Source: Acidobacteriota bacterium
GTDB lineage: Bacteria; Acidobacteriota; Terriglobia; Terriglobales; Acidobacteriaceae
Assembly: GCA_018268895.1 (NCBI GenBank)
Contig: JAFDVP010000001.1
Span: forward strand, 434,001-498,000
Length of the DNA stretch: 64,000 nt
Direction: 5' to 3'
Part shown: positions 57,221 to 64,000 of the stretch, piece by piece
How positions within the stretch are numbered: the stretch's first letter is position 1
How the letters are laid out: every line of letters starts with the position of its first letter
The notes under the pieces: model-generated
The model's input: only the letters and a program-made list of their open reading frames with translations
Told to the model about the DNA's origin: nothing
The model's database searches: none
Program-made: the position numbers and the translations under genes

Positions 57221-58552
57221 ATGTTGCATCGTGTAACTGCGGCTCTTGCTGTATCGGTATTGGTAGGTGCCTGCTGCGCCAGTATGACTGCGCAGCCTTC
57301 AGGGCGAAAGGTTGTCGTGATAAGCCTTGATGCGTTTGGCGCGGAGAGCCTTCACGATCCCCAACTGCCCGCGCCAACGCTGCACCGCCTGATGAAGATG
57401 GGAGCCTATGCAACGTCGATGAAGCCGATCAACCCGACGGTGACCTGGCCGAACCATACATCGATGGTCTCCGGCGTAAACGCGAGCAGGCATCATGTGA
57501 TCGTCAACGGCCTGATCGTGAACCAGAGGACGGACACGCCCCCGAAGATAGAGCCGCATACTCCCCGCGCGGAGCTTGTGGCCGTGCCGACAGTCTATGA
57601 CGCCGCGCACAAAGCTGGTTTGGTTACGGCTGAAGTCGACTGGGTCGCGATTGAAAAGGCCGACGGCATTACGTGGAGGTTCACCGAATACTCCGATCCG
57701 CATGGGCCTATCGAGCGGGACCTGGTACAGCAGGGCGCAATGACCGAGGAGCAGCTTGCGCACTTCAACAAGCCATCGCAGGCCTGGCGCGACCGCATCT
57801 ATACGCTTGCGGCTGTGGACATTATCAAAAAGCATCATCCCGACCTGATGCTGCTGCACCTGCTGGCGCTCGACAGCATTGAGCACCAGACGGGCTACGG
57901 GAATGACTCCGGCAGGAATACGATCGCCTTCCTCGACGACCGCGTGAAAGATGTGATCGACGCCGTACGCGAGGCAGGCGACCTGGATCGCACGACGTTC
58001 CTGATCGTCTCCGATCACGGCCAGATGAGTGTGCATAAGCATCTCAATGCAAACCTTCTCTTGAGGCAGTCTGGACTCCAGGGCGCTTCATCTGTAAATC
58101 CGACGTTTGCGATTCCTGAAGGCGGCTATGCGCTGCTGTACCAGAAGCATGCGACAGAGGAGTCCACGGACGCGCTGAAGGCGTTGTTTGCGGGGAAGGC
58201 CGGGGTTCGTGCAGCGCTGACCCCAACCGAGGCGTCGAAGGATGGCTGGCCTACTCCCGCCGAGACAAATCAGGCTCCAGACCTGTTGCTCTATGCGGAG
58301 AATGGCTACGCCTTCTCGGGCAACGCAGATCAATTCGCGGTGGATGCCAAAGAGACGGGTGCTCATGGATACCCGAACACCGAGCCGCTGATGAAAGAGA
58401 TATTCATCGCGGCAGGAGCGGGAATCGAAAACAAGGGTGAGATCGCCGAGTTCAACAATGTCGATATCGCGCCGACGATCGCGCGGCTGCTCAACATTTC
58501 ACTGACGAACGTAGACGGCAAGCCGCTGACGGAGATACTTTCAGCGAAGTAG
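57221..58552 (+). CDS. Exported type I phosphodiesterase/nucleotide pyrophosphatase
   Basis: 443 residues. A signal or lipoprotein-like leader (VSVLVGACCASMTAQ) is followed by VVVISLDAFGAESL (metal Asp), PTVTWPNHTSMVSG (nucleophile Thr in TWPNH), LHLLALDSIEHQTG and IVSDHGQM (metal Asp/His). These match the alkaline-phosphatase superfamily ENPP branch. It could hydrolyse phosphodiesters or pyrophosphates in the periplasm. GAGGAG and AGGAT precede ATG 57221. The 3' end overlaps the convergent GT gene by 12 bp. Confidence 0.92.
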   Translation: MLHRVTAALAVSVLVGACCASMTAQPSGRKVVVISLDAFGAESLHDPQLPAPTLHRLMKMGAYATSMKPINPTVTWPNHTSMVSGVNASRHHVIVNGLIVNQRTDTPPKIEPHTPRAELVAVPTVYDAAHKAGLVTAEVDWVAIEKADGITWRFTEYSDPHGPIERDLVQQGAMTEEQLAHFNKPSQAWRDRIYTLAAVDIIKKHHPDLMLLHLLALDSIEHQTGYGNDSGRNTIAFLDDRVKDVIDAVREAGDLDRTTFLIVSDHGQMSVHKHLNANLLLRQSGLQGASSVNPTFAIPEGGYALLYQKHATEESTDALKALFAGKAGVRAALTPTEASKDGWPTPAETNQAPDLLLYAENGYAFSGNADQFAVDAKETGAHGYPNTEPLMKEIFIAAGAGIENKGEIAEFNNVDIAPTIARLLNISLTNVDGKPLTEILSAK

Positions 58553-60151
58553 CCGCATCGGCCGTGTTGGCCTCTCAAGCGAGGCGCTTACGGCCCGGGG
58601 AAAACGGAGGACAGCGGCCCACTCGCCTTTGCGATGTGTCTGCCAGACGACCTCTCCATGTAGCAATGCTGCGGCCTCCGACGGCGAAAGATCGTGGTGA
58701 AAGTCGAAGTACTTTGCGTCGGACTGGCGGTTCGCGCGGCCCAGGTTGATTCCGTTTTGCGGCTCCCATTTAGTGGAGAAGAGCAGTGCGGTGTCATAGG
58801 CCCCGGGGTCCTGGGCCGCTTGTTCGATCTGGTCAATGGCGAAGTTCTGAATGGACGCAACCTTCAGAGGATGAGAGACGTAGCCCAACTCCGGGCGCGA
58901 CATCTCGGCGGTTGCAGGCCATGCGGAGAGGACCGTCGCCTGGGGATAGCGATGCTCGATCAGCGAGATGGCCTGCTTATGCAGGATGACCATGTCGCGG
59001 TACGTCAGGTTGTCTTCGGGCGCGAAGGCGTAGGGCGGGTTGATCCAGATGCCCGCGAGAAAAGCCACCCCACTGAACGCTGCCAATGCCCACCACTGTT
59101 TCAGATGCCTCTGCCATGTGGCGACGCACAGAAGAATGACGAGCGGATACATGGGCAGGAGATAGCGCGTAAGCAGCGCTCCGCCAAGCACGGAGAAAGC
59201 GACCCAGTTTGCCGCCAGTATCGTCGCAATCGCCGCGAGCGTGCGGCGCGGAAGTATCGCTGGCGTTGACGGCTTCACGGGGACAAACGATGCAGCGATC
59301 GCGCATACCACCGGCACGTACATATTCATATGTGCCGCAAGGTGCAGCAGCCGGTGCCACAGCGACAGCAGTATGCGGTGTACGCCGAAGTTGGCCGTGG
59401 CGTTGTAGCGGAGATACTCCGGGTTGCCGAAGATGAATCCCGTCTGGTGTCGATGGTATGCATACCAGGCCATCAGAGGAATCAATGGCGAGAGAAGCGA
59501 AGCAATCCAGAGTGCGTGTGCCCGCCGTTGCATGGAGACCGTGCGCGAGCGATAGAGAAGGACCGCTTCAAATGCCGCTAGTGCAGCCGGCGTTACAATT
59601 GCCGTCTCTTTTGAGAGCGCGGCGAGCGAGAACAGGCCCGAGACGAGTATCTGGTTCTCGGAGCTGGGTTCGAGGTAGAGGGCCAGCCCCCACAAGGTGA
59701 ACGCGGCGGCGAAGATGTCGGCGTGCGCCAGCGTGCTCTGCGCAAACCAAATGGGATAGACCGCCGTCAGTACGGTCGTCGCGATAGCGGCAGGAGTGTT
59801 GAGCAACGACCTCGCAAGGCGAAAGACCGCCAGCAGCGCGGCTGCGGCGATCATCACCACCAGGGTGCGCGTTCCGCTGACGACGAATCCTGAAAGATGC
59901 CACCACGAAGCCAGAAGAATGGATGGCAGCGGCGGATGTGCGTTAGTCAGCGTCGTCTGCGGGATCAGCGATCCTGTGCGGAAAAAATCCCACGCGGCGG
60001 GAATGTAGTAGCCAGCCTCGTCCCAGAAGTAGGGAAGCCGCAGCAGCGTGATGTGCGACAGATAGATCGCTGCGAAGAACAGCGGGTACAGCATCCCTAG
60101 AGGAATGTCTGCAGGACCACGGCGGGTTCGGCTGCTGGGAGAGAATCTCAC
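58541..60151 (-). CDS. GT39/ArnT-like membrane glycosyltransferase
   Basis: 536 residues, about twelve helices. The first extracytoplasmic loop contains PYFWDEAGYYIPAAWDFF, with the Asp-Glu pair of GT-C transferases (PMT, ArnT); TNAHPPLPSILLASWW follows. A C-terminal soluble domain contains a DxxWxxxNGINLG segment. The donor is probably a polyprenyl-phosphate sugar and the acceptor unknown (lipid or protein). It lies near a DUF3467 protein, not obviously related. Confidence 0.88.
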   Translation of the reverse strand: MRFSPSSRTRRGPADIPLGMLYPLFFAAIYLSHITLLRLPYFWDEAGYYIPAAWDFFRTGSLIPQTTLTNAHPPLPSILLASWWHLSGFVVSGTRTLVVMIAAAALLAVFRLARSLLNTPAAIATTVLTAVYPIWFAQSTLAHADIFAAAFTLWGLALYLEPSSENQILVSGLFSLAALSKETAIVTPAALAAFEAVLLYRSRTVSMQRRAHALWIASLLSPLIPLMAWYAYHRHQTGFIFGNPEYLRYNATANFGVHRILLSLWHRLLHLAAHMNMYVPVVCAIAASFVPVKPSTPAILPRRTLAAIATILAANWVAFSVLGGALLTRYLLPMYPLVILLCVATWQRHLKQWWALAAFSGVAFLAGIWINPPYAFAPEDNLTYRDMVILHKQAISLIEHRYPQATVLSAWPATAEMSRPELGYVSHPLKVASIQNFAIDQIEQAAQDPGAYDTALLFSTKWEPQNGINLGRANRQSDAKYFDFHHDLSPSEAAALLHGEVVWQTHRKGEWAAVLRFPRAVSASLERPTRPMRLLR

Positions 60152-60182
60152 GCGCGGTTCGATATCGGGAAGTTGTTAAGGT

Positions 60183-60491
60183 TTAGTGGACTGGTCCGCC
60201 GGGCTGAGGCAGTTGCTGGTCGAGCGTAATGGTGCCGAAGGTCTGCTCATACTGAGCAAGATTGCTGCCCAGCACGTTGAACAATGCTTTGGCCTGCTGT
60301 GGGCTGAGGTAGATGCCCTGAAAGTTTTTTATGTTCAGCTCATCGGCCGACTCCTGCGTCATCGTGCCGAAGACAAGGAGAAAATCCCATACCGACATGC
60401 GAACCTGCACGCTGTTTGCGTATCCGTCCCTATAGTCCGGCGTTGCCGTCAGGTTGACCTTGGGTTCTGTAGGCGATTTTTGCTGGCTCAT
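60183..60491 (-). CDS. DUF3467 family protein
   Basis: 102 residues from ATG 60491. YANSVQVRMSVWDFLLVFGTM and IYLSPQQAKALFNVLGSNLAQYEQTFGTI match the DUF3467 pattern, a short beta-alpha protein of unknown function. It is cytoplasmic, with no signal sequence. It lies 31 bp downstream of the tRNA-Leu gene's 3' end and 31 bp upstream of the GT39-like gene on the same strand, which may be one transcript. Confidence 0.85.
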   Translation of the reverse strand: MSQQKSPTEPKVNLTATPDYRDGYANSVQVRMSVWDFLLVFGTMTQESADELNIKNFQGIYLSPQQAKALFNVLGSNLAQYEQTFGTITLDQQLPQPGGPVH

Positions 60492-60521
60492 AGGTGTGCT
60501 TTCAAAGGGAAGAGGAGGTGA

Positions 60522-60606
60522 TGGTGCGAAAGGGGGGACTTGAACCCCCACGGATTGCTCCGCCAGATCCTAAGTCTGGTGCGTCTGCCAATTTCGCCAC
60601 TTTCGC
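60522..60606 (-). tRNA. tRNA-Leu (anticodon TAG)
   Basis: Read on the minus strand: acceptor GCGAAAG with its partner CTTTCGC, anticodon stem CCAGA/TCTGG around loop CTTAGGA (anticodon TAG, reading CUA/CUN Leu codons), a long variable arm CGGA-GCAA-TCCG, T-loop TTCAAGT, and an encoded ACCA end. The long variable arm confirms a class II tRNA. Confidence 0.95.
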
Positions 60607-60675
60607 GTGCTCAAAATCAATCTCTCAACCCTGCGTTGATGTCTATCGATCTGTATTCAATCCTAGCATCCAGCA

Positions 60676-60714
60676 ATAAAACGGGGACACACGCGCAGGT
60701 CGGCCGTGTGTCCC
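60676..60714 (-). terminator. Rho-independent terminator of the HtrA gene
   Basis: GGGACACACG (60684-60693) and CGTGTGTCCC (60705-60714) pair perfectly over 10 bp with an 11-base loop. On the minus strand the stem is followed by CGTTTTATTG. It lies about 45 bp after the htrA stop. Confidence 0.8.
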
Positions 60715-60759
60715 TTGATAGCTTGCCAGAAGAAATGATGCAGGGGCCGCCCCTGCTGA

Positions 60760-62286
60760 CTATCCGTTCTGTCCTTCAGGATGGATGGTGCGATAGCTTG
60801 CATTGCCCTTCGACCAGACCAGCAGAAGCAGGTCTTTGCCCGAAGCGTTCTGGTGCACCTGGTTCACGAACTGGTTGGCAGAGGCCGTCGGCTTGCGATC
60901 GACCTCCATGATGACATCGCCCGGCTGCAACCCAGCATCTTCTGCAGGGCTGCCAGGACGAACGCTCTGAACGATAGCTCCGCTCAGTTGATCGGGAGCG
61001 TTGATCTGCTGCTTTGCATCGGAAGTAAGGTCGCTGACGGCCAATCCCAGCTTTCCGCTCTGCGACCCGCCGCTATCGTCGTTGCTGGCTACGTCCGTGT
61101 TCTTCTGAAACTGCCCTAAGGTCAGGTCCAGCGACACCGGCTTGCCGTCGCGGCGTATGCCCAGATTGACCTTTGTGCCTGGAGTCAACTGGCTTACCGC
61201 CACCTGCAACGCACTTCCATTGGCAACCTTCTGTCCATTGATCGCGGAGATCACGTCGCCGCGGTGCAGCCCACCCTTGCTCGCGGGCGACCCCGGAGTG
61301 ACCTGCGAGATGATCGCTCCCGAGGCCTCATCAAGGTTGAAGAAGCGCGAGTTGTCGGGCGTTACATCGTTCAGGCTGATGCCGAGATATCCATGTTCCA
61401 CCTTGCCGTTCTTCATAAGCTGCTCAGCCGTCGAGCGGACGATCTGCGATGGAATCGCGAAACCGGCGCCGGCGAAGGATCCGCTGTTCGAGATGATGAA
61501 GGTGTTGATTCCAACAAGCTCGCCATGCGCGTTGACCAGAGCGCCGCCGGAGTTGCCGGGATTGATCGCGGCGTCGGTCTGGATAAATCCGCCAGGCTTA
61601 CGCGCATCGTCCGAATAAGGATTCGGCCGGTTGACCGCGCTTACGATTCCGCGCGTGACGGAGAACTGGAAGTATCCAAATGGACTGCCGAAGGCAAGAA
61701 CAGTCTGGCCGGGCTGAAGCTTCGAGGAGTCTCCCCAGGCGATGCTGGGCAGATTGCTTGCATCGATCTTTACCACAGCGAGGTCGGTCAGCTTATCGAC
61801 GCCGATCAGCTTTCCCGACAGCACCCGCCGGTCATGAAGCGTGACCTTGATCTGCGTCGCTCCGTCGACGACATGGCCGTTTGTGACGATATATCCATCG
61901 GGCGATATGATGACGCCGCTGCCGATGCCGTGCTCCAACTGCGGCTGCTGCGGCATTCCGCCACCCTGGCCAAAGAACTGTGCAAAGCCGGGAGGAAGAT
62001 TTTGCATCTGGTCCTGATCCATCGTCGCCCGCTCCTGGCTCTTTGCCGTGACCGAGATATTGACCACAGCCGGAGTCACGCGCGATGCTACCGACTCCAT
62101 CGCCTGGTCGAGCGACGTCAGTGCCGAGACGCTGTGGTCGTCGAGCGGAGAGGCGGAGAATGCAGCGGCATGAACGCCTCCACTGCCGACAAAGATCGCG
62201 GCCCCCAGGGTGAAGGCCCCGGCAATTGCAGCCGGTACTGCGAACTTCCTTCCTTTTGCTACTAATTGATTAGTTGGTGCGGACAT
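60760..62286 (-). CDS. Periplasmic serine protease/chaperone HtrA (DegP/DegQ type)
   Basis: 508 residues. A membrane/signal segment (about 15-40) precedes a trypsin-like domain with the triad His138 (TNGHVV), Asp168 (TDLAVVKID) and Ser246 (GNSGGAL). Two PDZ domains follow (GYLGISLNDVTP and LGLAVSDLTSD). It degrades or refolds misfolded envelope proteins. The gene is separated by 30 bp from an M56/BlaI pair on the same strand, so shared transcription is likely. An intrinsic terminator follows. Confidence 0.95.
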   Translation of the reverse strand: MSAPTNQLVAKGRKFAVPAAIAGAFTLGAAIFVGSGGVHAAAFSASPLDDHSVSALTSLDQAMESVASRVTPAVVNISVTAKSQERATMDQDQMQNLPPGFAQFFGQGGGMPQQPQLEHGIGSGVIISPDGYIVTNGHVVDGATQIKVTLHDRRVLSGKLIGVDKLTDLAVVKIDASNLPSIAWGDSSKLQPGQTVLAFGSPFGYFQFSVTRGIVSAVNRPNPYSDDARKPGGFIQTDAAINPGNSGGALVNAHGELVGINTFIISNSGSFAGAGFAIPSQIVRSTAEQLMKNGKVEHGYLGISLNDVTPDNSRFFNLDEASGAIISQVTPGSPASKGGLHRGDVISAINGQKVANGSALQVAVSQLTPGTKVNLGIRRDGKPVSLDLTLGQFQKNTDVASNDDSGGSQSGKLGLAVSDLTSDAKQQINAPDQLSGAIVQSVRPGSPAEDAGLQPGDVIMEVDRKPTASANQFVNQVHQNASGKDLLLLVWSKGNASYRTIHPEGQNG

Positions 62287-62316
62287 GACGGTGCCCTCCT
62301 CTGGGCGGTTTGGTAG

Positions 62317-63615
62317 TTAAAGTTGAATGACCAGCCAGCCGTTTCCAACAGGAACGGCTGCATAGGCGGACCCTGTTCTCTCCGAGATCGTGAGTGTCAG
62401 GCGCGGCTGAGCAAATTGCATATCCGATCCGGTAAGTATGAGCAGGTCCTGCGGCTCAGGTTTGTGCTGACGATGAACGATGTTTTTGACAACCGGAGCG
62501 CGATGCGAACGCTTGCGATCAACAGCGTTCGTCGAGGACTTTTGCGGCATCACTGCTTTCACCAACGTTGCCGAAGGCTTCTCGTCGCGTGTGGCGGGTA
62601 GAACGATCTCTGCTGACGATATCGCGGACGGCGCGAGAGCAACCGAGGCAGTCGGAGCGGAGAAGCTGACCAGTGCGGGCATTCGAGTCAGTGACACTGC
62701 CCCAACCGTCAGTCCTGCCAGAAAGACTCCGGCTACTGCATACCCCGCGGTGCGCCCCATGGTGCCGACAGGTCTCGACAGAATGCGCTGAACGCGATGG
62801 ACCAGCTCCGGCCTTCTTCCCCACGCTCCCAGTGCAAGTGAGATGTTCCGGCGCAGCAACGATTGCTCGGCAAGGTTGGTGAGGCAGGAGGCATAAGCCT
62901 TGTGGGCCGATGTGGCGGCCAGCACACAGTCGTCGCAGGCAAGCTCGCGTTCCATGCAGAGCCGCCGCTCGATCCAGTTGAGCGCGGGGTTCAGCGGAAA
63001 CAGGGCGAGACCGATCTTCTGCACAAGGTTCGTCCAGTCGTCCCAGCGCCGAAGATGTTCCATCTCATGCAGAACGATCTGTTCGCGCTCCTGCGACGAG
63101 AGCTGCGCGTCGATACTCTGCGGAAGCAGAATGCGTGGACGAAAGAACCCGGCTACGCTTGGCCTGTCGACCTCGGTTGAGGTGCACAGAGTTGCCCGCC
63201 TGCGCGCGCCGCGAAGCAATACCTCACAAGCCGCGTCAGGAACAACGGGAGAGGCTCCGGCTGCGATGCGCCGCAGTGAAACAGCGCTTCGGATAAGGCC
63301 TGTGATACGGGAGAGGGCAACGGTCGACCATACCGCCACAATGGCCACTCCCCAATACGCGTTGATGTGAAAGATATTCGCGGAAGCGGCAATCGATGGC
63401 CCGCCCCCTGTCCTGAGGGGCACAAGATGAAATGCGACTGCCGCAAGCATAACGGCAGCCCAGATGACGAAGCGGATGGAAGGCTTGAGACGCGGGCATA
63501 GATACAGCACAACGCCTACGCAGACGGTAAGCAATACGCCTTCGACAACGGCGTTAACCAGAGAAGAGGCTGCCGCTGCGGAATACTGCAACGCGGTTTC
63601 AAACAGATGCACCAT
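62317..63615 (-). CDS. M56-family membrane metallopeptidase (BlaR1/MecR1-like)
   Basis: 432 residues. Membrane helices at the N-terminus flank a zinc motif HEMEH in VLHEMEHLRRWDDWTNL, and RELACDDCVL is another conserved M56 site. The C-terminal part after about residue 285 lacks the penicillin-binding sensor of BlaR1; it is a Ser/Ala/Thr-rich region with SHRAPVVKNIVHRQH. It may therefore sense a different signal. It lies 2 bp from the BlaI-type repressor stop, forming a classical pair. Confidence 0.9.
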   Translation of the reverse strand: MVHLFETALQYSAAAASSLVNAVVEGVLLTVCVGVVLYLCPRLKPSIRFVIWAAVMLAAVAFHLVPLRTGGGPSIAASANIFHINAYWGVAIVAVWSTVALSRITGLIRSAVSLRRIAAGASPVVPDAACEVLLRGARRRATLCTSTEVDRPSVAGFFRPRILLPQSIDAQLSSQEREQIVLHEMEHLRRWDDWTNLVQKIGLALFPLNPALNWIERRLCMERELACDDCVLAATSAHKAYASCLTNLAEQSLLRRNISLALGAWGRRPELVHRVQRILSRPVGTMGRTAGYAVAGVFLAGLTVGAVSLTRMPALVSFSAPTASVALAPSAISSAEIVLPATRDEKPSATLVKAVMPQKSSTNAVDRKRSHRAPVVKNIVHRQHKPEPQDLLILTGSDMQFAQPRLTLTISERTGSAYAAVPVGNGWLVIQL

Positions 63616-63617
63616 TG

Positions 63618-64000
63618 TTAGAACTCCTCCGCTGGTTCGTCCGGCGCATTTGCAATCGCCTCCTTGAGGCGTTTGATCTCGTCTGGAGTGATCTCGTCAT
63701 CGCCAAGCAGCGAAAGCAGCAGGCGCTCGCGCGAGTTGTCGAAGAAGCGTTGCAACAATTGCCGCACCTCCGATATGCTGGCATCGTTTTCGGCAACGCA
63801 GGGGCTGTAGAGAAAGGCGCGTCCATCCTGGCGGTGGCGCACATAACCTTTTTTCTCAAGAATGCGGATCGTCGTCAGGACCGACGTGTAGGCGAGCGGA
63901 ACCGTATCCGACAGACCTGATACGAGATCGGATACGGCGGATTCGCCTCTCTCCCACAGAATCTTCATCAGTCGAAGTTCCGCTTCCGTCAGCGTGTTGG
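63618..64000 (-). CDS. BlaI/MecI/CopY-type transcriptional repressor, N-terminus outside window
   Basis: The frame stays open to the window edge; the last visible N-terminal residues, LTEAELRLMKILWERG, are the family's usual start region, so a few residues are missing. The winged-helix continues with LAYTSVLTTIRILEKKGYVRHRQDGRAFLY, and the C-terminal dimerisation helix is SERRERL-like (DNSRERLLLSLLG). Family members are dimers relieved by M56-protease cleavage. Targets are probably this pair and perhaps htrA. Confidence 0.92.
   Translation of the reverse strand, partial: NTLTEAELRLMKILWERGESAVSDLVSGLSDTVPLAYTSVLTTIRILEKKGYVRHRQDGRAFLYSPCVAENDASISEVRQLLQRFFDNSRERLLLSLLGDDEITPDEIKRLKEAIANAPDEPAEEF

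Noticed and set aside
61264..62265. Plus-strand open frame of 333 codons over htrA
   Set aside because: Antisense to HtrA with its complete His-Asp-Ser triad; the plus frame has no known pattern.
1..64000. CRISPR array, insertion sequence or prophage
   Set aside because: No regularly spaced direct repeats, transposase or integrase genes, or phage structural genes were recognised. The repeats present are short palindromes or tandem copies.

Overview
The window looks like chromosomal core sequence from an acidobacterium, most likely Acidobacteriaceae (Edaphobacter, Granulicella or Terriglobus type). Reasons: moderately high GC; gene families typical of that group (exported M1, M28 and penicillin-acylase-like hydrolases, BON and Gly-zipper envelope proteins, a GH57 branching enzyme, BshC, XRE regulators with a zinc ribbon); and short dispersed palindromes between and inside genes. 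The genus is an inference. No rRNA, insertion sequence, prophage, CRISPR array or defence island was seen. One tRNA (Leu, anticodon TAG) is present.

Layout. 1-6.7 kb (minus): M1 peptidase (runs off the left edge), methyltransferase, UbiA-like membrane protein, GH57 glucan branching enzyme, BON lipoprotein. 7.2-11.5 kb: YtxH and DUF948-like stress/envelope proteins, mnmA, and the nnrD-tsaE metabolite-repair/tRNA-t6A pair. 11.6-19.0 kb (minus): exported peroxiredoxin, methyltransferase, Fe-S assembly DUF59 protein, polyprenyl synthase, GT-C-like membrane protein, penicillin acylase. 19.2-23.1 kb: Na+/H+ antiporter, CPBP protease, DHH phosphoesterase, and a 51-residue membrane peptide. 23.3-28.8 kb: the isoprenoid/envelope block rseP-dxr-cdsA-uppS, interrupted by an oppositely oriented padR-DUF3861 pair.

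29-32.7 kb: zinc-ribbon XRE regulator, HD hydrolase, nicotinamidase and several uncharacterised membrane or exported proteins. 32.8-38.3 kb: a leucine/acyl-CoA catabolic cluster (acyl-CoA carboxylase beta subunit, HMG-CoA lyase, methylglutaconyl-CoA hydratase-like enzyme, thioesterase, SDR) followed by a lone B12-binding mutase subunit. 38.3-45.9 kb: M28 peptidase, glycosyltransferase, frataxin-like protein, outer-membrane barrel, amidohydrolase, ssb, and the haem O synthase/DUF420 group. 46-51.3 kb: polX, cold-shock protein, NUDIX hydrolase, bshC and a zinc-ribbon protein. 51.5-64 kb: ABC-F ATPase, outer-membrane protein, NfeD-type serine protease with a TPR partner, phosphodiesterase, GT39-like transferase, DUF3467 protein, tRNA-Leu, HtrA, and an M56/BlaI pair cut by the right edge.

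The most unusual signal is a family of roughly 40-bp palindromes (arms of the form CCCA-CTT..., flank GGGGCACCCG). They occur between genes and also in frame inside at least three protein genes: acyl-CoA carboxylase, penicillin acylase and a GT-C-like protein. They appear to add short peptides at tolerant sites, much as Rickettsia palindromic elements do. Secondary points are a PadR promoter with a perfect operator palindrome in its spacer and almost no leader, G-quadruplex-like G-tract repeats before two genes, and a perfect 25-bp tandem duplication upstream of ytxH.
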